From Nocardioides sp. zg-1228 (GTDB lineage Bacteria; Actinomycetota; Actinomycetes; Propionibacteriales; Nocardioidaceae), in assembly GCF_017086465.1 (NCBI RefSeq), contig NZ_CP070961.1, forward strand, positions 2,976,001-3,040,000: 64,000 nucleotides of DNA. Direction: 5' to 3'. The notes beneath the pieces are model-generated. The model saw only the letters and a list, made by a program, of their open reading frames with translations, searched no databases and was not told where the DNA came from. Positions 25,169 to 35,122 of this stretch are shown here, in pieces; position 1 is the stretch's first letter; each line of letters begins with the position of its first letter. The translations under genes were made by a program, and so were the position numbers.

Positions 25169-25314
25169 ACACGGGTCCGTGGCGCCGCACTCGCGAGCCT
25201 TCCACGGGCACGGACGTCACCGTCCTCGCCGCGTCGCGACTGGTCGGCCATGATGGGTCACCGGTCGGGACGCCCGTCCCGACCGCCCGCACGAACACTC
25301 CGGAGGACCCACAG

Positions 25315-25788
25315 ATGGGCAAGCGCGTGGTCAAGGACATCACCTACGACGCCCCGCTCGACGAGGTGTGGGCGATGCTCACCGACCCGGCGTTCCGCGA
25401 GCGGGTGCTCGAGCGGATGAAGGTCGTGCGGGGCAGCGTCGTGGTCGAGGGAGGGGTGGTGACCCTCGACCAGGTGCAGTCCGCCTCCGGCCTGCCGTCG
25501 TTCGCCACCAAGCTGGTCGGCGACGAGATCCGCATCGTGCAGGTGGAGACCTGGCGCTCCCCCGAGCGCGCCGACATCGAGGTCACGATCCCGGGCAAGC
25601 CGGGCGAGATGTCCGGCACGGCGACGCTCACCGAGTCGGGCGGGCGCACCACCCAGCGGGTCGACCTCGAGGTCACCGTGCGCCTGCCGCTGGTCGGCGG
25701 CAAGATCGAGGGGCTCGTCGGCGACCTGCTCCTCAAGGCGCTCGACGCCGAGCACCGCACGGGCGTCGAGTGGCTCGCGTCCCGGTGA
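25315..25788 (+). CDS. DUF2505 family protein
   Basis: The 157-residue protein has a START/SRPBCC-like lipid-binding-fold pattern: MGKRVVKDITYDAPLDEVWA, a central VETWRSPERADIEVTIPG and a C-terminal amphipathic helix (GLVGDLLLKALDAEHRTGVE). DUF2505 proteins are confined mostly to actinobacteria and have no established role. The GGAGGA ribosome site is at 25301-25306. Its TGA overlaps the GTG of the following frameshifted gene, so the two were presumably one operon. Confidence 0.85.
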   Translation: MGKRVVKDITYDAPLDEVWAMLTDPAFRERVLERMKVVRGSVVVEGGVVTLDQVQSASGLPSFATKLVGDEIRIVQVETWRSPERADIEVTIPGKPGEMSGTATLTESGGRTTQRVDLEVTVRLPLVGGKIEGLVGDLLLKALDAEHRTGVEWLASR

Positions 25789-26427
25789 ACGACCTGCTCG
25801 CCGAGTCGTACGACGCCCTGGCCGGCGTCGTCGGCGGGTTGGGCGAGGAGGACGGCTGGGCGCCGACCGGATGCCGGGGATGGGCCGTGCGCGACCTGGT
25901 GTGGCACCTGCACGCCGACGCCGTGCGTGGCCTCGTCGCGGCCCACACACCGGCGGGACGCGCGCCCGACTGCGACGCGGTCGGCTACTGGCGGTCGTGG
26001 GGGAGCCGACCCGGAGGCCGACGAGCGCAGCCGGCGCGCCACGCGGGTCGAGGCCGGCCTGGACGGCTTCGCCGACCTGCGCGGGCGCTACCTCGAGGCC
26101 GCGGCCGCAGCCCGGCGCGCCGTCGGCTCCCTGCCGGTCGCGACGGTGCTGGCGACGCAGGGGCACGCGCTGCGCGCCGACGACCTCGCGAGCACCCTGG
26201 CGGTCGAGGCGACGCTGCACCACGCCGACCTGGTCGCGCACCTCGACGCCGCCGGTCCCACCGACGCGGGCCTCGCGGAGGTGCGACGGGTGGTCGAGGC
26301 TCTCCTGGGCCGAGCGCTCCCGGACTGGTCGGACCGGCGGGTGGCCCTGGTGGGCACCGGGCGCGCCGAGCCGAGCGACGCCGAGCACCGGGACCTGGCG
26401 GGACTGGCCGTCCCGGTCTTCAGCTGA
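25785..26427 (+). pseudogene. Maleylpyruvate isomerase N-terminal-domain protein, frameshifted
   Basis: Residues 1-72 from GTG 25785 match mycothiol-dependent maleylpyruvate isomerase/DinB-like proteins (TGCRGWAVRDLVWHLHADAV with the metal-binding His, then DAVGYWRSW). The rest of the family pattern continues in the next frame from about 26003 (VATVLATQGHALRADDLAST, EATLHHADLVAHL) to the stop at 26427. The shift maps to a run of five G at 25999-26003. Removing one G restores a single frame of about 213 residues. It may be a real mutation, a phase-variable tract, or a sequencing error in the homopolymer. Intact, it would be a small mycothiol-linked metalloprotein. Confidence 0.75.
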
Positions 26428-26671
26428 GTCGCTCGTCCGCCGCGGCGGTGGTCGACTCGGGGTGAGCGGGGGCCTCGGGCCCAGGACCCTCGGCGTCGAC
26501 CCCCTCGGACCTCCGGGCGCTCGCCCGGTCGTCCTCGCGGCGCCGCCGCCACACCACCAGGCCGAGCAGCAGGAACGGGCCGAACGCCAGCAGCAGCGTC
26601 AGCGCCTGCTCGTAGGGGTGGAGCGCCCCCATGTGCCACAGGGGACGGAGCGGGAGGACGGGGACGAGCAC
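26420..26671 (-). CDS. Small single-pass membrane protein
   Basis: The 83-residue protein has one hydrophobic helix (about residues 22-42, QALTLLLAFGPFLLLGLVVW) followed by an Arg-rich stop-transfer and an acidic, proline-rich cytosolic tail. GTG 26671 was chosen for its strong GGGGGAGG site eight bases upstream; ATG 26689 (overlapping that site) and ATG 26632 before GALHPYEQ are alternatives. The MGxLHPxExALTLxLAFGPF pattern recurs in actinobacterial hypothetical proteins. Its 3' end overlaps the frameshifted gene convergently by eight bases. Confidence 0.65.
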   Translation of the reverse strand: MLVPVLPLRPLWHMGALHPYEQALTLLLAFGPFLLLGLVVWRRRREDDRASARRSEGVDAEGPGPEAPAHPESTTAAADERLS

Positions 26672-26708
26672 GCCCCCATCCTCCCCCATCCGGCCGAGGG
26701 CCGGGACG

Positions 26709-28337
<1,629 letters not shown>

Positions 28338-28379
28338 GCCGTGATCGTGTCAGAGAGGCCAGCGGGCACCAAGCGGCCG

Positions 28380-28724
28380 TCAGCGCGAGGCGAGCAGGTC
28401 GCCGATCTCCTGGGTCGCCCACCAGGCGAGGTCGTCGTCGGCGTCGGCGTCGTCGTCGGTGTCGACGTGCGCGGCGACCACGTCGCGCCACCGGACCGGT
28501 CGGTCGTCCGCCGCAGTCTCGACGACCACCACGACCCGCCGGCGACAGCCGTCGGGCAGCCCGGCCACCAGCTCGGCCGAGGCGTCCGCTGCGCTCATCA
28601 GGGCGACGTACTCGCTCTCCTCGCCGTCGTCGGCGGCCACGACCGCGCCGGTCGTGCGCGGTCCGTCCGCCTCCCAGTCCTCGGCCAGCCGCGGGAGCGT
28701 CGACGGGAGGTAGCGCCGGGTCAC
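28380..28724 (-). CDS. DUF6912 family protein
   Basis: The 114-residue protein starts at a GTG that overlaps the stop of the acyltransferase gene (GTGA). It has RRYLPSTLPRLAEDWE at the start, ESEYVALMSAADASAELVAG in the middle and a strand-rich RRRVVVVVETA before an acidic C-terminus. These match actinobacterial DUF6912 proteins, which are uncharacterised. It shares a two-gene unit with the acyltransferase and ends 42 bases before the pruA start. Confidence 0.7.
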   Translation of the reverse strand: MTRRYLPSTLPRLAEDWEADGPRTTGAVVAADDGEESEYVALMSAADASAELVAGLPDGCRRRVVVVVETAADDRPVRWRDVVAAHVDTDDDADADDDLAWWATQEIGDLLASR

Positions 28725-30181
28725 GTCGTCGCCTTCCGCGGCGTCCTCGGTGTCGCCTTCCGGCGACCCCGCGGGGCGCGGGGTCGGGTGTCGGAGGCGG
28801 AGTCCTTGAGCTCGTCGAGGGCGTCGCAGACGCTCTGGGCGAGCACGTCGGCGTCGGGCACGGCGTCGCGGTCGGTGGTGATGCCGTAGAACACCCCGCC
28901 GTCGTAGGACGTCACCCCGATGGCGATCGGGTGGTCCGGCAGCAGCGGGTGCACGGGATAGGACTCGAGCATCCGGGCGCCGTCGGCGTAGAGCGGGAAC
29001 TGCGGTCCGGGGACGTTGGTGACCGAGATGTGGAAGCCGCGCCGCATCTCGGCGGCGGCGAGTCGCGAGCCGAGCGCATGGAAGGTCGTCGGCGCGAACC
29101 CGGCGATCCCGGAGAGCCGCCGCGCCGAGACGTTGCGGCCGTTGTCGCGGTGGGCGCGCAGGTCGTAGCTGACCTGGTGGAGCCGCACCACCGGGCTGGG
29201 CTCGCCGATCGGCAGGTGCACGAGGTGACCGGTGATCTGGGTGCCGAGCGAGGTGGGCTCGAGCTCGTCGTCGATGACCGACATCGGCACGATCGCCTTG
29301 ATCGTCCGCAGCCCGCCCAGCGACTCGTTGCGCGCCATCAGCCAGCTGCGGAGGCCGCCGGCCAGCGTGGCGAGGATGACGTCGTTGACCGTGCCGCCGT
29401 GCACCTCGCGGACCGCCCGGTAGTCGGAGAGCTCGGTGCGCACCGTCACGAAGCGGCGCTGCTGGGACAGCCGCCGGTGCACCGGGGTGGCATGGACCGG
29501 CCCGCGACCGGCGAGCGCGTTGGCCACCTGCACCATCCGGGCGCCCGACGCGGACGCCGCGCGACCCAGCGAGTCGGCGTTGGCACGGGTCGTCAGCCAG
29601 AGGGTGCGCGGGCTCTCGAGGGTGTCGGTGACGGCGTCGAACGCCGCGGACACCGGGCCGGGGGGCCGGCGCGGGCGCCAGTCGTCGTGGCCCAGCGGCG
29701 ATCGGTCGGGCGAGGTGTCGAGCAGCACCTGGCCGATGTCGACGGTCTCGCGTCCGTCGACCAGGATCTGGTGGCTCTTGGTCAGCAGGGCGACCCGGCC
29801 GTGCTCGAGGCCCTCCACGACGTAGCACTCCCAGAGCGGCCGGTTGCGGTCGAGGGGACGCGAGGCGATGCGCGCGACGAGGTCGCGGAGCTGATCCATC
29901 GAGCCCGGGCGCGGCAGCGCCGAGCGGCGCACGTGGTAGCCGAGGTCGAAGCCCTCGTCGTCGACCCAGGCCGGATTGGCCAGACGTGCGGGCACCATCT
30001 GGAGGCGCTGGCGGTAGCGCGGGACGAACGCGATCCGGTCGCCGATCAGCCGGACCAGCCGGTCGTGGTCGAAGCCGGAGTCACCCGGGTCGAAGATCTC
30101 GACCGTGGCGTTGTGCATGGGCGTCGTGGGGGACTCGGCGGCCAGGATGGCCAGGTCCCGCGGCCGGAGCCGCTCACTCAT
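28721..30181 (-). CDS. WS/DGAT-like O-acyltransferase with altered active-site motif
   Basis: The 486-residue protein is of the wax-ester synthase/diacylglycerol acyltransferase family, which makes storage lipids from acyl-CoA. N-terminal LRPRDLAILAAESPTTPMHN, the C-terminal-domain DVILATLAGGLRSWL and NVPGPQFPLYADGARM are all present. The catalytic HHxxxDG motif near residue 137 reads HQILVDG, so the second histidine, normally the catalytic base, is glutamine. The protein is otherwise full length. It may be inactive, use another acceptor chemistry, or have a non-enzymatic role. The start has no strong ribosome site. Confidence 0.8.
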   Translation of the reverse strand: MSERLRPRDLAILAAESPTTPMHNATVEIFDPGDSGFDHDRLVRLIGDRIAFVPRYRQRLQMVPARLANPAWVDDEGFDLGYHVRRSALPRPGSMDQLRDLVARIASRPLDRNRPLWECYVVEGLEHGRVALLTKSHQILVDGRETVDIGQVLLDTSPDRSPLGHDDWRPRRPPGPVSAAFDAVTDTLESPRTLWLTTRANADSLGRAASASGARMVQVANALAGRGPVHATPVHRRLSQQRRFVTVRTELSDYRAVREVHGGTVNDVILATLAGGLRSWLMARNESLGGLRTIKAIVPMSVIDDELEPTSLGTQITGHLVHLPIGEPSPVVRLHQVSYDLRAHRDNGRNVSARRLSGIAGFAPTTFHALGSRLAAAEMRRGFHISVTNVPGPQFPLYADGARMLESYPVHPLLPDHPIAIGVTSYDGGVFYGITTDRDAVPDADVLAQSVCDALDELKDSASDTRPRAPRGRRKATPRTPRKATT

Positions 30182-30285
30182 GTGCTGCCCTCTCGTCGAT
30201 GATCTTGTCCCGCATGGGATTCTGACAGAGGCTGCGAGCCGGCGTCCGCGCCGGCCGCTGCCCGTCCCTCACCCCGCCGAAGGAG

Positions 30286-30714
30286 ATGTCCGTGTCCGGT
30301 CGCGTGCTCGCGCGCCTCACCCCTGTCGTGCTCGTCCTGGCCGTCTCGCTCACCGCGTGCGGCGACGACGACACCTCGTCGCCGTCCGGGTCCTCGTCCC
30401 CGTCGTCCTCCTCGTCCTCCCCGTCCTCCTCGTCGGGGTCCTCGGAGTCGGGCTCCGCGACCGTGTCGGTGACGCGAGAGGGCGACACCTTCACCCCCAA
30501 CGGGGAGCGCGTCGAGCTGGCGGTGGGCCAGACCCTGGTCCTGACGATCGACTCCGACGAGCCTGGTGAGCTGCACGTCCACAGCACCCCCGAGCAGGAG
30601 ATCTCCTACGACGAGGGCACCTCGGAGCACGAGATCACCATCGACCGGCCCGGCGTGGTCGAGGTCGAGAGCCACGACCCGGACATCGTCCTGCTCCAGC
30701 TCGAAGTCCGGTGA
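30286..30714 (+). CDS. Cupredoxin-like lipoprotein
   Basis: The 142-residue protein has a lipoprotein signal ending in the lipobox LTAC (Cys 25), a Ser/Pro-rich tether of about 30 residues, then a 75-residue beta domain. The domain contains LAVGQTLVLTIDSDEPGELHVHST and ends with VEVESHDPDIVLLQLEVR, a reduced cupredoxin/EfeO-like pattern. Potential metal ligands HVH are seen, but the type-1 copper Cys/Met set is not. Its stop overlaps the GTG of the membrane protein at 30711 (GTGA). The pair probably works together at the outer face of the membrane. Confidence 0.75.
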   Translation: MSVSGRVLARLTPVVLVLAVSLTACGDDDTSSPSGSSSPSSSSSSPSSSSGSSESGSATVSVTREGDTFTPNGERVELAVGQTLVLTIDSDEPGELHVHSTPEQEISYDEGTSEHEITIDRPGVVEVESHDPDIVLLQLEVR

Positions 30715-32054
30715 GCGCGGGGGCCTCCGGCGTGGGCGGAGCGATCTCGGCGCACGGCCTGGGCGGCGCCAAGGACCTGCCGATCCCCTCCGAGCTGGCG
30801 ATCGCCGGCGCCGTCGCCGCACTCGTCGTCTCCTTCACCGTGCTCGCGGTGGCCTGGCGCGAGCCGCGCTACGACGCCGCCACCAGCGGCCGGCCGGCGC
30901 CGGCATGGCTCGACCGACTGGTGTCCTCGCGTGCGCTGGCGGTGACCGCCCGCGTGCTGGGCATGGCGTTCTTCCTCTACGTCGCCGCCGCGGCGGTGTT
31001 CGGCCAGGACTCCCTGATCAACCCGTTCCTGGGCACCTTCTACGTGCTGCTGTGGGTGGGCATCGTGCCGGCGTCGCTGCTCCTCGGCCCGGTCTTCAAG
31101 GCGGTCAGCCCGGCGCGGACCATCAGCATGGCCTTCGCGAAGGTGTCCGGCGTGCCCGAGGGTCAGGGGCTCTACGCCTATCCCGCCCGGCTCGGCTACT
31201 GGCCGGCGGCCGCCGGGCTCTTCGCCTTCGTCTGGCTCGAGCTGGTCTACCCCTACTCGACCGACGTGGGCCCCGTCCGGCTGTGGTGCGCGGCCTACCT
31301 CGGCATCATGTTCATCGGCTCGGCGCTGTGGGGCACCACGTTCCTCGAGCGTGCCGACCCCTTCGAGGTCTACTCCTCGCTGGTCGCCAAGCTGTCGATC
31401 TGGGGACGCCGCGACGGCGTGCTGGTGCTGCGCAGCCCGCTCGCCAACCTCGACACTGTGGTGCCCCGGCCGGGCCTGGTCGCCGTGGTCGGCGTGCTCT
31501 TCGGCAGCACCGCCTTCGACTCCTTCCGCGAGTCGACGCCCTGGCTCCAGCTCGTGCAGTCGCTGTCGGGCTCGCGGGTGTGGCCCGACACGCTGGCGCT
31601 CATCGCGTTCTCCGCCGGGGTCGCCCTCGTCCTGACGATCGCGACGATGGCCACGGGGGTCACCAGCGACACGCCCCGGCGGGCCCTGCCCGACCTGTTC
31701 GCGCACTCCGTGGTGCCCATCATCGTGGGCTACATCGTGGCCCACTACCTGACCTACTTCGTCGAGTACGGCCAGCAGACGCTGATCCAGCTGAGCGATC
31801 CCTTCAGCCGCGGCGACAACTACCTCGGCACGGCCGACCTTCAGGTCGACTACTGGCTCTCGTCGCACCCGACGTTCCTCGCAGTCACCAAGGTGCTCGC
31901 GGTCGCGCTCGGCCACGTCGTCGGCGTGGTGGCGGCCCACGATCGCGCGATCAAGCTGCTGCCGCCGCGGCACCAGCTGACCGGTCAGCTGCCGTTGCTG
32001 GCAGCGATGGTCTGCTTCACCGTGGGAGGTCTGTACCTGCTGTTCGCGGCATGA
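30711..32054 (+). CDS. Polytopic membrane protein with AHGLGG motif (fenitrothion-hydrolase-annotated family)
   Basis: The 447-residue protein has about ten membrane helices. Its N-terminal extracytoplasmic motif SAHGLGGAKDLPIP (residues 12-25) is conserved in actinobacterial relatives that databases often label fenitrothion hydrolase; I know of no biochemical support for that label in this lineage. Other conserved patches are AVFGQDSLINPFLGTFYVLLW and GDNYLGTADLQVDYWLSS. It is translationally coupled to the cupredoxin-like lipoprotein, pointing to a metal- or redox-related membrane complex. Its 3' end overlaps the convergent RTX gene by 38 bases. Confidence 0.7.
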   Translation: MSAGASGVGGAISAHGLGGAKDLPIPSELAIAGAVAALVVSFTVLAVAWREPRYDAATSGRPAPAWLDRLVSSRALAVTARVLGMAFFLYVAAAAVFGQDSLINPFLGTFYVLLWVGIVPASLLLGPVFKAVSPARTISMAFAKVSGVPEGQGLYAYPARLGYWPAAAGLFAFVWLELVYPYSTDVGPVRLWCAAYLGIMFIGSALWGTTFLERADPFEVYSSLVAKLSIWGRRDGVLVLRSPLANLDTVVPRPGLVAVVGVLFGSTAFDSFRESTPWLQLVQSLSGSRVWPDTLALIAFSAGVALVLTIATMATGVTSDTPRRALPDLFAHSVVPIIVGYIVAHYLTYFVEYGQQTLIQLSDPFSRGDNYLGTADLQVDYWLSSHPTFLAVTKVLAVALGHVVGVVAAHDRAIKLLPPRHQLTGQLPLLAAMVCFTVGGLYLLFAA

Positions 32055-32916
32055 CGGCCCGCTGCGGCGGCACCGGCCCGTAGGGCCAGCCCTCGGGCAG
32101 GACGTCGGTGACCGTGACGATCTCGCACGACCCGCGGTAGTCGATCACGTCGGCCGGGTCGCGCCAGCCGACGAAGACCACCCGGTCGGCGTCGCCGTTG
32201 TCGCCCTGCGTCGGGTCGTCGCAGTGGATCTTGTCGCGCTGGCCGTCGGGCAGGACGTAGATCGTGTCGTTGCCCTGCTCGGTGAACACCTTGTCGGCGC
32301 CGGGGCCGAGGAAGACGACGTCGTCGCCCTCGTCGCCCTTGATCTTGACGTCGTCGCCCGCGCCGTCGATCAGCACGTCGTCGCCGGGGCCCCCCTGGAT
32401 CGCGCCGTCGTCGCCGGGGCCGGCGTCGATCCAGTCGTCACCGTCGTTGCCGATGTGCTTGTCGATGCCGTCGCCGCCGTGGAGGCGGTCGTCGCCGGGG
32501 CCGCCGCCGACGAGGTCGTTGCCCGCCTCGCCGTGGACCACGTCGTTGCCGGGCCCGGCGGTGAGCTTGTCGTTGCCCTCGCCGCCGTAGATCTCGTCGT
32601 CGCCCTGCCCGCCGTCGATCGAGTCGTCGCCGAGCCCGCCGGCACCCCAGTCGTCGCCGGGCTGCAGGGTGATCCAGTCGTTGCCGTCGTCACCGGTCAC
32701 GGTGTCGTGGCCCTTGCCGGCGAAGATGGTGTCGTGGCCGCCGCGGCCCTTCACCTTGTCCGCGCCACCGAGCGACATGATCCGATCGGCGCGGTTCTTG
32801 CCGCGGATGACGTCGTCGCTGGTGGTGCCCATGGTGAGCTTGGCCGACCAGGCCGGGCCGGCCGCCAGGACGACGACCAGGCTCGTGAGGATGGTGAGTC
32901 GCAGTTGAGGTGGCAT
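32017..32916 (-). CDS. Secreted RTX calcium-binding repeat protein
   Basis: The 299-residue protein has a signal peptide (residues 1-25, cleaved near GPAWSA) followed by about 180 residues of tandem GGxGxDxUx nonapeptides (GGEGNDKLT, GGPGDDRLH and others), which bind calcium in a parallel beta-roll. A C-terminal cap has two Cys (CDDPTQG and GSCEIVTV) and a short hydrophobic tail. There is no recognisable enzymatic domain, so it may be structural or adhesive. ATG 32916 follows an unusually AT-rich 40-base patch likely to hold the promoter. A remnant of a similar gene lies at 6361-6633. Confidence 0.85.
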   Translation of the reverse strand: MPPQLRLTILTSLVVVLAAGPAWSAKLTMGTTSDDVIRGKNRADRIMSLGGADKVKGRGGHDTIFAGKGHDTVTGDDGNDWITLQPGDDWGAGGLGDDSIDGGQGDDEIYGGEGNDKLTAGPGNDVVHGEAGNDLVGGGPGDDRLHGGDGIDKHIGNDGDDWIDAGPGDDGAIQGGPGDDVLIDGAGDDVKIKGDEGDDVVFLGPGADKVFTEQGNDTIYVLPDGQRDKIHCDDPTQGDNGDADRVVFVGWRDPADVIDYRGSCEIVTVTDVLPEGWPYGPVPPQRAVMPRTAGTDLPR

Positions 32917-32974
32917 ACGAACAAAATAGGTCAAATCTTGATCTTTTACAGAGTCTTGGCCCACCTGGGACGCC

Positions 32975-34288
32975 TCATCCGGCCGCCGCCGCCCGTCTGC
33001 CGCGCCCCGGCCCGCGGGCTCGCCGGAAAGGCCAGCGACGGAGGCCCGAGCGGTCGCCGGTGGTCCGGTCGCCGGGGACCGCGTGCTCGGGGAACACCGC
33101 GTCGGCCAACGCACCGACCCCCTGGGTCAGCGCCGAGTCGCCGAGGTCGACGACCGCACGGCCGCTGACCAGCGCGCGGTCGAGCCCGGCGCGGTCGTCG
33201 GGGAGGAAGTGCAGGCCGGCGACCCTGCTGAAGCCCTCGACCATCCCGGCGATCTCCTTCTCCGACCACCCGATCGAGGAGCGCATGCGGTTGACGACCA
33301 CGCGCACCGGCGTGGGCGCCCCACGCTCGCGCAGGTCGACCAGCGCCCGAGCGAGCCGGGTCAGGCCGACCGGATCGGCCGATCCCACGACCACGACCTC
33401 GTCGGCCTGCTCCAGCGCCGCCAGGGTCAGTGCGTTGCGCCCCGGCCGTCCGCTCAGGTCGGAGCCGGCCTCGTCCTCGAGGCTGAACCCGGTGTCGACC
33501 ACGACGTCCCCGTGGGCGCGGGCACGCTGGAGCAGCCGGTCGACCTGAGCCCCCCTGACCTCGCGCCACCGGTCGGCGCGTGGCAGCCCGGTGACCACCG
33601 CGAGGTGCTCGCCGACGCCCCGGCACACCGACGCGAACCGCTCGTCGAGCTGGCCGGCGGCCGCGAGCCGGGAGGCGGAGAGGAGCCCGGAGACCTCGTC
33701 GAGGATCCCCAGCTGCTGCGCCACGGCGCCGCCGTAGGGGTCGAGGTCGGCGAGCACGACGGGCACGCCACGACGGGCCACCTCGGACGCCAGGCTGGTC
33801 GCGACCGTCGTTCGGCCCGGAGCGCCGGCCGGACCCCACACCGCCACGACCCGGCCCCAGACGGGCTCGGCACCGGGCTCGGCGTCGGGCGGGTCGGGCA
33901 CGGGCGCGCCCTCGTGCCCGGCCCGGGTGTCGACGTCGTCGAGCGTGGTGACGACCCGCGGCAGGGTCGCCAGCTCACCACGGCCGACGAGCGCATCGAT
34001 GCCCAGGCGTCCGGCGTGCTCACGCGCGTCGAGGTCCTCGGGGAGGGCCGAGGTGACGGCGACGGGGCGCACCGCGTGGCGGTGCAGGTGCGCGACGCTC
34101 GCCGGGTCGAGCCCCGGGGCGTCGAGCGAGACCACGGCGACGTCGGCCTGCCCGCTGGCGACGGCCGCGAGCAGGTCGTCGACGTCGACGCATCGCTTCA
34201 GCACGACCACCCCCGGATGGGCCTCGAGGTCGGCCAGCGCCGGCGACTCCCACGGCTCGCCCGCTGCGAGCAGCAGCACGCAGATCAC
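32975..34288 (-). CDS. CpaE/TadZ-like P-loop ATPase of a Tad pilus or septum-site type
   Basis: The 437-residue protein has an N-terminal receiver-like domain (1-115). It is followed by a MinD/ParA-type ATPase with deviant Walker A VVAVWGPAGAPGRTTVATSL near residue 145, ADLDPYGGAVAQQLG near residue 180 and VVVDTGFSLED near residue 265. CpaE/TadZ proteins localise Flp-pilus machinery. GTG 34288 follows the SAF-gene stop by a few bases. The C-terminus is Arg/Gly-rich. The cpaF ATPase that would be expected next is absent here; a truncated copy is found at 2632-2973. Confidence 0.8.
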   Translation of the reverse strand: MICVLLLAAGEPWESPALADLEAHPGVVVLKRCVDVDDLLAAVASGQADVAVVSLDAPGLDPASVAHLHRHAVRPVAVTSALPEDLDAREHAGRLGIDALVGRGELATLPRVVTTLDDVDTRAGHEGAPVPDPPDAEPGAEPVWGRVVAVWGPAGAPGRTTVATSLASEVARRGVPVVLADLDPYGGAVAQQLGILDEVSGLLSASRLAAAGQLDERFASVCRGVGEHLAVVTGLPRADRWREVRGAQVDRLLQRARAHGDVVVDTGFSLEDEAGSDLSGRPGRNALTLAALEQADEVVVVGSADPVGLTRLARALVDLRERGAPTPVRVVVNRMRSSIGWSEKEIAGMVEGFSRVAGLHFLPDDRAGLDRALVSGRAVVDLGDSALTQGVGALADAVFPEHAVPGDRTTGDRSGLRRWPFRRARGPGRGRRAAAAG

Positions 34289-34293
34289 GGCGA

Positions 34294-35022
34294 TCAGCCC
34301 CGGCCGACCACGCGGAGCCGGTCGTCGCCGACGGCCGCCAGCACCGTGCCGAGGGCCTCGTCGTCGGCCTCGGGCACCGCCAGCACCAGCTGGCGGGCGG
34401 TCGCGGAGGCGAACGCGTCGGACACCACGGGCGCGTCGAGGACCACCACGTCGGCCAGCACCAGCTCCGCGGGCGGCCCGGAACGCCGCTGCGCCAGGCC
34501 GGGCTCGGGCACCACCCAGACGTCGACCCGCGACCCCCGGACCAGGCCGGTGGGCACGTGCTCGGCCGCGACCGCGATCGAGAGCGACACCGTGTCGCCC
34601 GCCGCCTCCTCCCCCAGCGCCGAGGCGGGCACCAGCTCCCCGGCCGTCAGCGCCCGGGTCAGGGTCAGCGCCGCGGGCAGCTCGTCGTCCACGGCGAGGT
34701 AGCGGGCGTGGTCGGCGGAGTCGTCGAAGCGCACCAGCGTCGCCTCGAGGTCGTCGGCGGTCAGCGTCTGCCCCGCCACCAGGTCGGCCGAGGCCGACCA
34801 CACCGGGGTCATGTCGTCGGCCCCGGAGAGCAGCCGCGCGCCGGCCACCACCGAGCCCGTCACGAGCACGACCCCGATCCAGAGCCGGGGATCGCGCCAC
34901 CCCGGCGTGGTGGCGCGGAGGGCCGCCGGCACCACGCCCGCCCCGTCACCCGCCGGCGTGGTGGCGGGTGGGCCGTGGCGGCCGATGCTGCGGGAGGTGG
35001 TCCGAGACGTGGTCCGAGGCAC
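34294..35022 (-). CDS. SAF-domain protein, CpaB/RcpC-like
   Basis: The 242-residue protein has a basic cytosolic N-terminus, one membrane helix (about 42-62, LWIGVVLVTGSVVAGARLL) and an extracytoplasmic SAF domain (72-140) with LVAGQTLTADDLEATLVRFD and LTAGELVPASALGE. A second beta domain ends VPEADDEALGTVLAAVGDDR. CpaB/RcpC proteins are periplasmic parts of Flp/Tad pilus systems. It is directly upstream of the CpaE-like gene. The GTG start at 35022 is divergent from the helix-turn-helix gene. Confidence 0.8.
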   Translation of the reverse strand: MPRTTSRTTSRSIGRHGPPATTPAGDGAGVVPAALRATTPGWRDPRLWIGVVLVTGSVVAGARLLSGADDMTPVWSASADLVAGQTLTADDLEATLVRFDDSADHARYLAVDDELPAALTLTRALTAGELVPASALGEEAAGDTVSLSIAVAAEHVPTGLVRGSRVDVWVVPEPGLAQRRSGPPAELVLADVVVLDAPVVSDAFASATARQLVLAVPEADDEALGTVLAAVGDDRLRVVGRG

Positions 35023-35122
35023 GACGCCATCATTGCCCCGGAGGCCGGACTTCACACCTGGCTCTCCACAGCCCACGGCCGGGCGGCGCCGGGCGTCGGA
35101 CGTGCGGTGGCACGATGGTCCC

